Made by a program: the position numbers and the translations under genes
The notes under the pieces: model-generated
The model's database searches: none
What the model was told of the DNA's origin: nothing
The model's input: only the letters and a program-made list of their open reading frames with translations
Assembly (NCBI GenBank): GCA_900754085.1
Contig: CAAEBO010000020.1
Span: 1-9,071, forward strand
Length of the DNA stretch: 9,071 nt
Origin: Clostridia bacterium
GTDB lineage: Bacteria; Bacillota; Clostridia; TANB77; CAG-508
Direction: 5' to 3'
Shown here: positions 1 to 6,666 of the stretch, piece by piece
Layout of the letters: each line of letters opens with the position of its first letter
How positions within the stretch are numbered: position 1 is the first letter of the stretch

Positions 1-102
1 ATTATTTATTATATTTTTCTCATCTTTACTATTTATAAAAACAAAAAGTAATATAATAATTATTAAAATTACTGCAATAATTATATAATATTTTTTTTGC
101 AT
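1..102 (-). CDS. Partial exported or membrane protein (N-terminus only)
   Basis: An open frame of 34 codons starts at ATG 100-102 and runs off the left edge without a stop. It has a clear ribosome site, AAGGAG at 109-114, six bases before the ATG. The peptide begins MQKKYY, continues with about 18 strongly hydrophobic residues (Ile, Val, Leu), then turns hydrophilic (INSKDEKN). This is the pattern of a signal peptide or N-terminal membrane anchor. Only 26 nt separate it from the stop of the cadherin-like gene upstream, and no terminator lies between, so it is probably the next gene of the same operon. The remainder lies outside the window and the function cannot be judged. It was found by reading the strand directly, since it is too short for a usual ORF cutoff. 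Confidence 0.75.
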   Translation of the reverse strand, partial: MQKKYYIIIAVILIIIILLFVFINSKDEKNIINN

Positions 103-128
103 TTTTTTCTCCTTATAAACAATTCTTT

Positions 129-719
129 CTAGTCTTTTTTCTTCCTTACAAAAATTATTGATATCACTATTGTGGCTACAACTATTATAATTATAAAACT
201 AATTAATATATTGCCTTTTTGGTCTTTTGGCTTATTGGATTCATTTTCTACATTAATTGTATACATATTTATATTGCCATTTTCTGCTGTTACTTTTACA
301 TTAATTTTTCTATCGTTACTAGAAATGTTTATATTACCTATACCCTCTACTTTTGCTTTATCGTTGTCAGTTTCTGCAATAACATTAAAATTATTTATAC
401 TATCATCTTTTACATAAATTGTGTACGAGTCGTTTTGCTTATTAAATTCTGGTGTTAATTCATATCCTTCAACTTTAAGCATTTTTAAATAATTGTTACT
501 TGATTTCCCTACATAATCTTGTGCAGTTGTAAGATTATTTTTATTTTTTTCGAATTCTTCTGCTTTTTCTTTCGCTTCTTGTTCTGTAAAATCTGTATAT
601 CCAGAACTTTCTGGGGGAACTGGAATGTCTACAAGCCTTCCTGTTTCAGCCAATGATACATTAAAAAGTCCTATAATAAGTACCATTGCCACACTAAGTA
701 TACATATTCTGCTTTTCAT
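129..719 (-). CDS. Membrane-anchored cadherin-like beta-sandwich protein
   Basis: A 196-residue surface protein. Residues 1-24 form a signal peptide ending near SLA-E. Residues 25-76 are a polar, Glu/Lys-rich linker. Residues 77-158 match the bacterial cadherin-like beta-sandwich domain (Pfam PF12733 type): 'YLKMLKVEGYELTPEFNKQN' followed by an 'SYTIYV' strand, a central 'VEGIGNINI' turn and the closing 'VTAENGNINMYTINV' strands. Residues 170-191 are one transmembrane helix followed by a short basic tail, RKKKD. The protein should therefore sit on the outer face of the membrane, facing the wall. The start is supported by AAGGAG at 728-733, eight bases upstream. It follows the glucosaminidase gene after 81 nt and precedes another exported protein after 26 nt. 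The family is usually an adhesion or assembly module with no enzymatic activity. A role as partner of the two wall hydrolases is inference from position only. Confidence 0.85.
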   Translation of the reverse strand: MKSRICILSVAMVLIIGLFNVSLAETGRLVDIPVPPESSGYTDFTEQEAKEKAEEFEKNKNNLTTAQDYVGKSSNNYLKMLKVEGYELTPEFNKQNDSYTIYVKDDSINNFNVIAETDNDKAKVEGIGNINISSNDRKINVKVTAENGNINMYTINVENESNKPKDQKGNILISFIIIIVVATIVISIIFVRKKKD

Positions 720-752
720 TGTTTTTTCTCCTTACACTATATTTTATAAAAA

Positions 753-799
753 TTAAAGAAATGGTAAATCAATTTTCATATTAATTTACCATTCTCCTT
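753..799 (-). other. Orphan Shine-Dalgarno with 8-codon reading frame
   Basis: A full AAGGAG at 794-799 lies two bases beyond the glucosaminidase stop codon (801-803), far from the next long gene. Two ATGs follow it. One is only one base away (790-792) and opens three codons. The other, 14 bases away (777-779), opens MKIDLPFL and stops at 753-755. Neither spacing is ideal. The whole frame overlaps the hairpin at 760-793, so it could be a leader peptide, a decayed gene start, or chance in purine-rich DNA. Confidence 0.2.
760..793 (-). terminator. Intergenic hairpin, weak terminator or attenuator
   Basis: A perfect 10-bp inverted repeat (AATGGTAAAT at 760-769 against its complement at 784-793) can be extended by three more pairs after one mismatch, closing a 6-nt loop. 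Read on the minus strand, it lies just after the glucosaminidase stop codon and is followed by the T-rich run TCTTTAATTTTT. The stem has few G-C pairs, so as a terminator it would be weak. It could equally reduce read-through into the cadherin-like gene or protect the 3' end of the long upstream message. Confidence 0.4.
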
Positions 800-800
800 T

Positions 801-3800
801 CTAAATTACTGTTAAATATTTTGAAACAATAAATCCTTTTGTCCCATCATCTAAAATAACTAAGTCCCAACAAAATCCATCGGCATAATATGTGTCTTTT
901 AGTATTCTGACACCTGTTGTTCCATTTCTTACTTGTTTTATACTTTCATAACTTTGCCCTGGGCCAATTCTAATATTTACACTAGAAGATGTCGTTATCT
1001 TAATTTTCTCATTACAATTTGAAACGTCATTTATAAATTGTAAATAACTTCCTGAAGCATATCCCACATTACCAGATGGAGTTATTACTTTTTGCCATCC
1101 ATTAGATAATCTTTCTATTGATAGTAAAATAGTTCCATTAGTTACTCTTTCTATTTCACTATATTTAGTTCCTGGTCCTGTTCTTATTTTTAATGTTGTA
1201 CTTACATCAAAGACTTTAACACTCATAGGTCCTTTGTCAGATATTGTTGGACCTTCTGGATCTGTTGAACTTCCTTCTCCTGTTGGTTTAGGAGCTGGTA
1301 CTTGAGGCATATTTTCATATACTGGTATAATAAATTTAATTTTATTATCTAATGTTCCTGTATCTACATATGCTCCTCTAAATATACGCGCTTCACTATA
1401 TGCTGCAGATAAGTTTTGCATATATTGATGTGTATAGAAGCCACCTGGACTATTTGGATTTACATCAAACTTATTTAAATATAGTGTATTTTGTTTTGCA
1501 TCTAGATATCCTTCTTTTACAAATTTTATTCCGCCTTCTATACCTTTTTGCATGCTATCCCATCCCATAGCTTTAGCTTTAGCTAAGGCTGTTGCAACAT
1601 CATTTCCAACTACTGCACCTATATTAAATGGATTAAAATATAATTTTCCATCTCCACCATCCATATAAATTGTAGCAGAACCATCTTTGCCTTGTTCTTG
1701 GAATAATCTTGCGATTATATAGTAAGGGTTTACATTTTGTCTTTCACATGAAACTCTAACATCTTCTGCAAAGTTATTTAAAAAAGTTCCATTTACTTGG
1801 TATTGTATAGATGCCAATGTTGCACCACTGTTTGCATAATCTGCTAAATCTACAAATTGGAAAGCATCTACTTCATTTAAAAAGTTTCTTGGGTCCATAA
1901 AATATGCAATTCCATTATATGAAGCTGATGCCCAAGTTCCACTAACATATGGGTTTGGCGCAATCCAATCCCCTTTATATGTTGGAGTATATACTAAATT
2001 TGCTTTTCTATTATCATATTCGTATTCTCCCTGAACTGCGGTGTAAAAGTCTAGACCTGTATATAACACTTCAAATTCCCAATTTGGATGTTTGCTTGTC
2101 AAATTATCTACTGCCTCTGCTACTCCAGGATATTTATTAGAATCTATATTAATTCCTATATTTGTAGTATAAAAGTAGAACATTTGTCTATCATTTGTTT
2201 GTAAAGATGTTAGTATTAGCTTAGAACCATTTTCAATTCTATTTTCTATAGTTATTGCTAAGTCTGGTCTTGTTAAAGGTGATATAATTAATCCGTTTAT
2301 TTTACTATCTCTTATAGTCCATTTTTGGCTAAAATCTCCTCTATAATCATCTTGTACTATTTCTATTCCATTTTGAATTTTATTTTCTTTAACAGTTAAG
2401 CTTTTATTACTATGTGATGCTATTATTTTATAATAACCATCAACATATTCTACCTTAAATTTCTGAGCCCTAGAGTTTCCAAAATCCCATATATCCATTT
2501 TCGCATTGTTTTCTATACTACTTCCTGCTACTTCTATAGATTTATTTGCATTTGCTCCTACTAATATTTTGTAAAGATTATTTTTAACCGTTTGTTTTGT
2601 TTCTACAGTTTTAATAAAATAAAACATTTGATTATTGTTTTTTTCTAAATTCTTTAAAACGATTTTATCACCATTATTTATTTTTCCGTCTATAGTAAAT
2701 GCTAAGTTTGGATTCACCATTGAAGCTATTATAAGACCATTTATGCCACTATCTTTTATTAACCATTTTTGCGTGTCTAACCCCGCATATGTTGATTGTA
2801 CTATTTCTGCTTCTTCTTGTACTGTTCCATTTTTAGCAGTTAAACTTTTACCTGTGTGACTTGCTGTTATTTTATAGTATCCTTCTTCTACATATTCTAT
2901 ATTAAATTGTTGAGCCGCTACATGCCCATAGTCCCATATATCTACTTTTGCATTATCTTCCTTACTGCTTCCTGCTACTTCTATAGATTTTTCTTGGCTT
3001 GCCCCAATTAACAGTTGGTATTTTCCATTTGATACTGTTTTTTCTGAATTACTTTCATTTAAAAAGTAAATCATTTGGTTATTACTATTATTATTTTTTC
3101 CTAATACTATTTTAGAACCATTTTCTATATTTCCTGATACAGTTATTGCTAATTCTGGATTAGCTAGTGATGATATTACTAGTCCATTTATTCTACTATC
3201 TTTTATTATCCATTTTTGTGTATCTAATCCTTCATATGTTGACTGTACTATTTCTGTTCCTTCTTGTACTGTTCCATTTTTAATAGTTAAACTTTTTCCT
3301 GTATGTCTTGCTGTTATCTTATAATATCCATCTTCATATTGTACATTAAATTTTTGTGCTGGTACATTACCATAGTTCCATATATCTACTATAGAATTAT
3401 CTTCTTTACTGCTTCCTGCTACTTCTATTACTTTGCTAGAATCTGCACCTATAGCCAATTTATATACACCGTTTTTTACAGTTCTTTCAGCTTCATTTTC
3501 GTTAAAGAAATAAAACATTTGGTTATTATTTTTTTCTGCTTTTCCTAAAACAATTTTTGCTCCATTTAAAACATTTCCTTTTACAGTTATTAATAAGTCT
3601 GGATTGGATAATGGTGAAATTATTAATCCATTTATTTTACTATCTCTTATAGTCCATTTTTGTGAATCTAGTCCTTTGTATGTTTCTTGAACTATTTGGC
3701 TTCCTTCTTTAATTATTCCATCTTTTACTGCTAGGCTTTTACCACTATGTCTTGCTGTTATTTTATAATATCCATTTTCATATTGTACATTAAATTTTTG

Positions 3801-4229
3801 TGCTGGTACATTACCATAGTTCCATATATCTATTACAGCATTATCTTCTTTACTACTTCCTGCTACTTCTATTACCTTATTTGAATCTAAACATGAAGCA
3901 AACCTATAAACTCCATTCTTTACTGTTTTTTCATTAATGTATTCTTGTACTATGTCGCTTTCTACTTCTTCTTGTGTTGTTGTATCTTCTGTAATTTCTT
4001 CACTCTCTATAGTTGTATCTTTTTCCTCTTCTGATTCTATAGTATTATCTACTGTTGTTTCATTTACATTATTTGCTTCTTGCATAATATTATTATTTAA
4101 TATATTTTCTTCTAATAGGTTATTTTGATCTTCTATTATATTATTTGACTCTGCATATATATTTACACCTACTAAATTTAATATAGTAAACATTATTACT
4201 AAAATTAATATTATTCTCTTGTTTTTCAT
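801..4229 (-). CDS. Secreted glucosaminidase with four RICIN modules and two SH3b domains
   Basis: A 1142-residue exported wall hydrolase. Residues 1-26 are a signal peptide (cleavage near IYA-ES). Residues 27-101 are a low-complexity acidic, Asn/Thr-rich linker with TIESEE repeated at 63 and 73. Four beta-trefoil RICIN modules follow at about 104-241, 252-389, 400-538 and 549-686. Residues 698-970 form the clostridial glucosaminidase region (Pfam PF01832/GH73-like): 'KHPNWEFEVLYTGLDF', 'YFMDPRNFLNE', 'IARLFQEQG' with Glu845 as likely catalytic acid, 'NPFNIGA' and 'YTHQYMQNL'. A Pro-rich linker leads to two bacterial SH3 domains, about 1003-1065 and 1078-1142, both with the R-x-GPG motif; these usually bind peptidoglycan. 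There is no LPXTG signal, so retention would be non-covalent. The expected reaction is cleavage of the GlcNAc-MurNAc backbone. AGGAG at 4238-4242 supports the ATG. The gene follows the M14 peptidase after 44 nt with no clear terminator. The exact substrate and the identity of the catalytic residue are inferred from the family. Confidence 0.9.
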   Translation of the reverse strand: MKNKRIILILVIMFTILNLVGVNIYAESNNIIEDQNNLLEENILNNNIMQEANNVNETTVDNTIESEEEKDTTIESEEITEDTTTQEEVESDIVQEYINEKTVKNGVYRFASCLDSNKVIEVAGSSKEDNAVIDIWNYGNVPAQKFNVQYENGYYKITARHSGKSLAVKDGIIKEGSQIVQETYKGLDSQKWTIRDSKINGLIISPLSNPDLLITVKGNVLNGAKIVLGKAEKNNNQMFYFFNENEAERTVKNGVYKLAIGADSSKVIEVAGSSKEDNSIVDIWNYGNVPAQKFNVQYEDGYYKITARHTGKSLTIKNGTVQEGTEIVQSTYEGLDTQKWIIKDSRINGLVISSLANPELAITVSGNIENGSKIVLGKNNNSNNQMIYFLNESNSEKTVSNGKYQLLIGASQEKSIEVAGSSKEDNAKVDIWDYGHVAAQQFNIEYVEEGYYKITASHTGKSLTAKNGTVQEEAEIVQSTYAGLDTQKWLIKDSGINGLIIASMVNPNLAFTIDGKINNGDKIVLKNLEKNNNQMFYFIKTVETKQTVKNNLYKILVGANANKSIEVAGSSIENNAKMDIWDFGNSRAQKFKVEYVDGYYKIIASHSNKSLTVKENKIQNGIEIVQDDYRGDFSQKWTIRDSKINGLIISPLTRPDLAITIENRIENGSKLILTSLQTNDRQMFYFYTTNIGINIDSNKYPGVAEAVDNLTSKHPNWEFEVLYTGLDFYTAVQGEYEYDNRKANLVYTPTYKGDWIAPNPYVSGTWASASYNGIAYFMDPRNFLNEVDAFQFVDLADYANSGATLASIQYQVNGTFLNNFAEDVRVSCERQNVNPYYIIARLFQEQGKDGSATIYMDGGDGKLYFNPFNIGAVVGNDVATALAKAKAMGWDSMQKGIEGGIKFVKEGYLDAKQNTLYLNKFDVNPNSPGGFYTHQYMQNLSAAYSEARIFRGAYVDTGTLDNKIKFIIPVYENMPQVPAPKPTGEGSSTDPEGPTISDKGPMSVKVFDVSTTLKIRTGPGTKYSEIERVTNGTILLSIERLSNGWQKVITPSGNVGYASGSYLQFINDVSNCNEKIKITTSSSVNIRIGPGQSYESIKQVRNGTTGVRILKDTYYADGFCWDLVILDDGTKGFIVSKYLTVI
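2172..2585 (-). repeat. RICIN module 4 of glucosaminidase
   Basis: Residues 549-686, next to the catalytic domain. The offset from module 3 is 447 bp, one codon more than the others. It is the most diverged copy (DIWDFGNSRAQKF, FSQKW in place of LDSQKW/LDTQKW) but keeps all three Q-x-aromatic positions. Confidence 0.8.
2616..3032 (-). repeat. RICIN module 3 of glucosaminidase
   Basis: Residues 400-538, again 444 bp after the previous module. It is more diverged: SNGKYQLLIGA, VIEVAG becomes SIEVAG, and the first subdomain reads DIWDYGHVAAQQF. One residue is inserted in the YVEEGYY turn. Confidence 0.8.
3063..3476 (-). repeat. RICIN module 2 of glucosaminidase
   Basis: Residues 252-389, exactly 444 bp (148 codons) after module 1 and very similar to it, including 'DIWNYGNVPAQKFNVQY' in the first subdomain. 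The shared 20-nt string is at 3346-3365. Confidence 0.85.
3507..3920 (-). repeat. RICIN module 1 of glucosaminidase
   Basis: Residues 104-241. A complete beta-trefoil with three Q-x-aromatic subdomain ends: AQKF, SQKW and NQMF. It starts KNGVYRFASC, the only module in the window that contains a cysteine. It shares the 20-nt string ttaaatttttgtgctggtac (plus-strand reading) at 3790-3809 with four other modules. Confidence 0.85.
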
Positions 4230-4273
4230 ATTTACCTCTCCTAATTATATTATCCGAATATATATATTATTAT

Positions 4274-6580
4274 TTAATAATCTTCTAATATTTTCATTGT
4301 TGCATTAATAAATTTTTGGTCTAATTTCATCTTTACTAGTTCTTCGTGACTATTTACTTCTGGTAATTCTAGTAATAATGATTTAGTATTAGGTATTGTT
4401 CTTGCCCATTGTATTAAATATCCATTGCCATAAGTGCCTATATGTTTATTTATTCCTATTTCGTTCCTATAATATTTTCCTAATTCATTATCTCCTATTG
4501 TTTCATTTAGCCAACCATGTACATCTAAAATAATATTTGTATCTCCTTTGTTTGATAAAATAAAATCTCTTAATGATTGTGCTTCGTATGCTTGTAATGG
4601 TTCTGTTCCATTATAATTTCTGTCTGAGCTTGTCTTCGCATATCCTATTGGAAAACATCTGTTAATATCTATTCCTTTATGTTCTGGTGCCCAGCTATAT
4701 ACTGTTGTACGTCCTGGTCCATTATTTGTCCAACCATCATACTGACCATCTGGATTTACAACTGGCAATATGTATATTGTCCATTCGTTGATTAATTTTG
4801 CACTCATATTATCTTTTAAATATTTAAAAAATTCATCTGCAATATAGGTTAACTCGGAACCATCTTTATTATAAGAGTCTTCAAATCCATGTACAGAAAA
4901 TGTTGTAAATAAATGTTTTTTCCCATTTCCAATTTGATAATATTTTAAATAATTTCCTTTTTCACCTTTATACATTAAACCAGATTTACCATATAATCCT
5001 TCTTTTATATTTTTGTTTAGTGCATCAAAGAAATAAAACATTTGATTATTGTTATTTTGTGTTTTATCCAATATAATTTTTGATCCATTTTCTATTTTAC
5101 CTTCTACTGTTATAGTAAGTTCTGGATTTAATAATGAAGATATTACTAAACCATTTATTTTACTATCTTTTATTATCCATTTTTGAGTATCTAAACCTTT
5201 ATATGTTGATTGAACTATTTCTATTCCTTCTTCTAGTTTTCCATTTTTTACTGTTAAGCTTTTGTCTGTATGACTTGCTGTTATTTTGTAATACCCTTCT
5301 TTATATTCTACATTAAATTTTTGTGCTGGTACATTTCCATTATTCCATATATCTACTTTTGCATTGTCTTCTGTACTACTTCCTGCAACTTCTATTACTT
5401 TATTTGAATCTATTCCTACTGCTAAACTATATACTCCATTCTTTACAGTTCTTTCTTGTTCGTTTTTGTTAAAAAAGTATAACATTTGATTGCTATTGTT
5501 TTGGGTTTTGCTTAAGGTAATTTCGTCTCCATTTTCTATTTTTCCATTTACAGATATAGAAAGTTCTGGTTTTTCTAGTAGAGATATCACCAGTCCATTT
5601 ATTTTGCTATCTCTTATTATCCATTTTTGAGAATCTAGACCTTTATAGTCTTCTTGTACTATTTTTGTTCCTTCTTCTAACATTCCATCTTTTGCGGTTA
5701 AACTTTTACCGCTATGTCTTGCTGTTATCTTATAATATCCATCTTTATATTCTACATTAAATTTTTGTGCTGGTACCTCTCCGTTATTCCATATATCTAC
5801 CCTTGCACCATTTTCAGTACTACTTCCTGCAACTTCTATTACTTTGTTTGAATCTACTCCTACTGCTAAGCTATATACTCCATTCTTCGCTGTTCTTTCT
5901 TGTTCATTCTTATTTAAAAAGTATAACATTTGGTTGTTACTATTTTCAGTTTTACCTAGTATTATATTTGAACCATTCTCTATGTTTCCTTCCACTGTTA
6001 TGGAAAGTGCTGGATTGGCTAATAAAGATATTACAAGCCCATTTACTTTACTATCTCTTATTATCCACTTTTGCGTATCTAATCCCTTATAGTCTTCTTG
6101 TACTATTTCCGTTCCTTCTTCTAATCTTCCATTTTTTGCAGTTAAACTTTTACCACTATGCCTTGCTGTTATCTTATAATATCCTTCTTTATATTCTACA
6201 TTAAATTTTTGTGCTGGTACATTTCCATTATTCCATATATCTACTCTTGCACCATTTTCAGTACTACTTCCTGCAACTTCTATCACTTTGTTTGAATCTG
6301 CTCCTACTGCTAAACTATATACTCCATTGCTAGATAATTTAATCGTTTCTTGATTATTGCTAATATCTTTATCTTCTGCATTATCTTCATTTATTTGATT
6401 ACTATTAGTGTTTAAAATTAATTCTCTTAGTTCATCTTCATTTTCTTTGGAATTGTTTTCACTACTTATGCTGTTTTCTATTCTATTCATGTTGCTAATA
6501 GCATATACATTTATATTGCTCATAATTCCAAATATAATACACAATATTATTAATCCAAATATATATATGTTTTTTTTCAT
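4274..6580 (-). CDS. Secreted M14 zinc peptidase with three RICIN modules
   Basis: 768 residues from the ATG at 6578-6580. Residues 1-27 are a signal peptide (NVYA), then an acidic Asn/Glu-rich linker to about 83. RICIN modules occupy about 84-221, 232-369 and 380-517. The C-terminal domain, about 529-768, is an M14 carboxypeptidase fold. It has zinc ligands His564 and Glu567 in VHGFED, His688 in DVHGW, the substrate-binding Asn-Arg pair at 640-641 in DINRCFP, and probable catalytic Glu738 in LLLELPE. The short domain resembles the M14 branch that cleaves gamma-D-Glu/diamino-acid bonds in peptidoglycan stems (MpaA/ENP1 type), so stem-peptide trimming is a likely role; true substrate unproven. 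The mature protein has a single cysteine, beside the substrate-binding Arg. It is the first gene after a strong promoter and precedes the glucosaminidase by 44 nt. A longer frame opening with GTG at 6589 is rejected because that codon lies inside the ribosome site. Confidence 0.9.
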   Translation of the reverse strand: MKKNIYIFGLIILCIIFGIMSNINVYAISNMNRIENSISSENNSKENEDELRELILNTNSNQINEDNAEDKDISNNQETIKLSSNGVYSLAVGADSNKVIEVAGSSTENGARVDIWNNGNVPAQKFNVEYKEGYYKITARHSGKSLTAKNGRLEEGTEIVQEDYKGLDTQKWIIRDSKVNGLVISLLANPALSITVEGNIENGSNIILGKTENSNNQMLYFLNKNEQERTAKNGVYSLAVGVDSNKVIEVAGSSTENGARVDIWNNGEVPAQKFNVEYKDGYYKITARHSGKSLTAKDGMLEEGTKIVQEDYKGLDSQKWIIRDSKINGLVISLLEKPELSISVNGKIENGDEITLSKTQNNSNQMLYFFNKNEQERTVKNGVYSLAVGIDSNKVIEVAGSSTEDNAKVDIWNNGNVPAQKFNVEYKEGYYKITASHTDKSLTVKNGKLEEGIEIVQSTYKGLDTQKWIIKDSKINGLVISSLLNPELTITVEGKIENGSKIILDKTQNNNNQMFYFFDALNKNIKEGLYGKSGLMYKGEKGNYLKYYQIGNGKKHLFTTFSVHGFEDSYNKDGSELTYIADEFFKYLKDNMSAKLINEWTIYILPVVNPDGQYDGWTNNGPGRTTVYSWAPEHKGIDINRCFPIGYAKTSSDRNYNGTEPLQAYEAQSLRDFILSNKGDTNIILDVHGWLNETIGDNELGKYYRNEIGINKHIGTYGNGYLIQWARTIPNTKSLLLELPEVNSHEELVKMKLDQKFINATMKILEDY
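5030..5443 (-). repeat. RICIN module 3 of M14 peptidase
   Basis: Residues 380-517, exactly 444 bp after module 2. It has features of the glucosaminidase modules 2 and 3 (SSTEDNAKVDIW, ASHT, IVQSTY). The shared 20-nt string is at 5313-5332. Confidence 0.85.
5474..5887 (-). repeat. RICIN module 2 of M14 peptidase
   Basis: Residues 232-369, exactly 444 bp after module 1. The first subdomain (KVIEVAGSSTENGARVDIWN) is identical to that of module 1. The shared 20-nt string is at 5757-5776. Confidence 0.85.
5918..6331 (-). repeat. RICIN module 1 of M14 peptidase
   Basis: Residues 84-221 from the ATG. A full beta-trefoil with AQKF, TQKW and NQML at the three subdomain ends. Nearly identical at DNA level to module 2 over the segment near 6220-6330. 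The shared 20-nt string is at 6201-6220. Confidence 0.85.
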
Positions 6581-6586
6581 AACAAT

Positions 6587-6592
6587 CACCTC
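6587..6592 (-). promoter_or_regulatory. Ribosome site that fixes the M14 peptidase start
   Basis: The minus strand reads AAAAGAGGTGATTGTTATG. GAGGTG pairs with the 16S rRNA 3' end and sits six bases before the ATG at 6578-6580. The in-frame GTG at 6587-6589 is part of this same site and cannot have its own ribosome site, so the ATG is the real start. Confidence 0.75.
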
Positions 6593-6610
6593 TTTTGTTA
6601 AATTAACGTC

Positions 6611-6639
6611 ATTTTACTATAACATTTTTTGTGTGTCAA
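6611..6639 (-). promoter_or_regulatory. Sigma-A-type promoter of the hydrolase operon
   Basis: On the minus strand a perfect -35 box TTGACA (6634-6639) is followed by a 17-nt spacer and the -10 box TAAAAT (6611-6616, five of six consensus bases). Transcription would start near 6604, giving a leader of only about 24 nt before the M14 peptidase ATG. The leader is too short for a riboswitch, so control would act at promoter level. Confidence 0.8.
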
Positions 6640-6650
6640 TTTTAGTTTTG

Positions 6651-6666
6651 TTCGTTTTTACACGAA
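6651..6666. promoter_or_regulatory. Small inverted repeat upstream of the promoter
   Basis: TTCGT at 6651-6655 and ACGAA at 6662-6666 form a 5-bp inverted repeat with a 6-nt centre. It ends 11 bases upstream of the -35 box. It could be a regulator site, or just the flank of the neighbouring terminator. Short and AT-rich, so weakly supported. Confidence 0.2.

Noticed and set aside
720..760. Separate promoter for the cadherin-like gene (TTGATT...TATAAA)
   Set aside because: The -35 match is weak and such boxes occur by chance in DNA this AT-rich; not firm enough to list.
801..1300. Sortase anchoring of the hydrolases
   Set aside because: Neither protein has an LPXTG-like motif with a C-terminal hydrophobic tail; the glucosaminidase ends in SH3b and the peptidase in its catalytic domain.
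4230..4273. Terminator or promoter between the peptidase and glucosaminidase genes
   Set aside because: The 44-nt gap is simple AT sequence (TATATA runs) with no stable stem plus T tract and no convincing -35/-10 pair; only the ribosome site is clear.
5767..6204. Plus-strand open frames, including a 145-codon one over the RICIN repeats and shorter ones elsewhere
   Set aside because: They lie antisense to well-supported domains, have skewed Leu/Tyr/Phe/Ser composition, lack ribosome sites, and recur because the underlying modules repeat.
2172..6331. CRISPR-like or mobile-element repeat array
   Set aside because: The regular 444-bp repeats are in-frame protein modules, with no spacers, transposase or terminal inverted repeats.
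801..6580. Ricin-type toxin
   Set aside because: RICIN names only the beta-trefoil lectin fold. The catalytic domains are a glucosaminidase and an M14 peptidase; no ribosome-inactivating or other toxin domain is seen.
801..6580. Prophage endolysin cassette
   Set aside because: Both hydrolases have signal peptides and multiple lectin modules, and no holin or phage structural gene is nearby.
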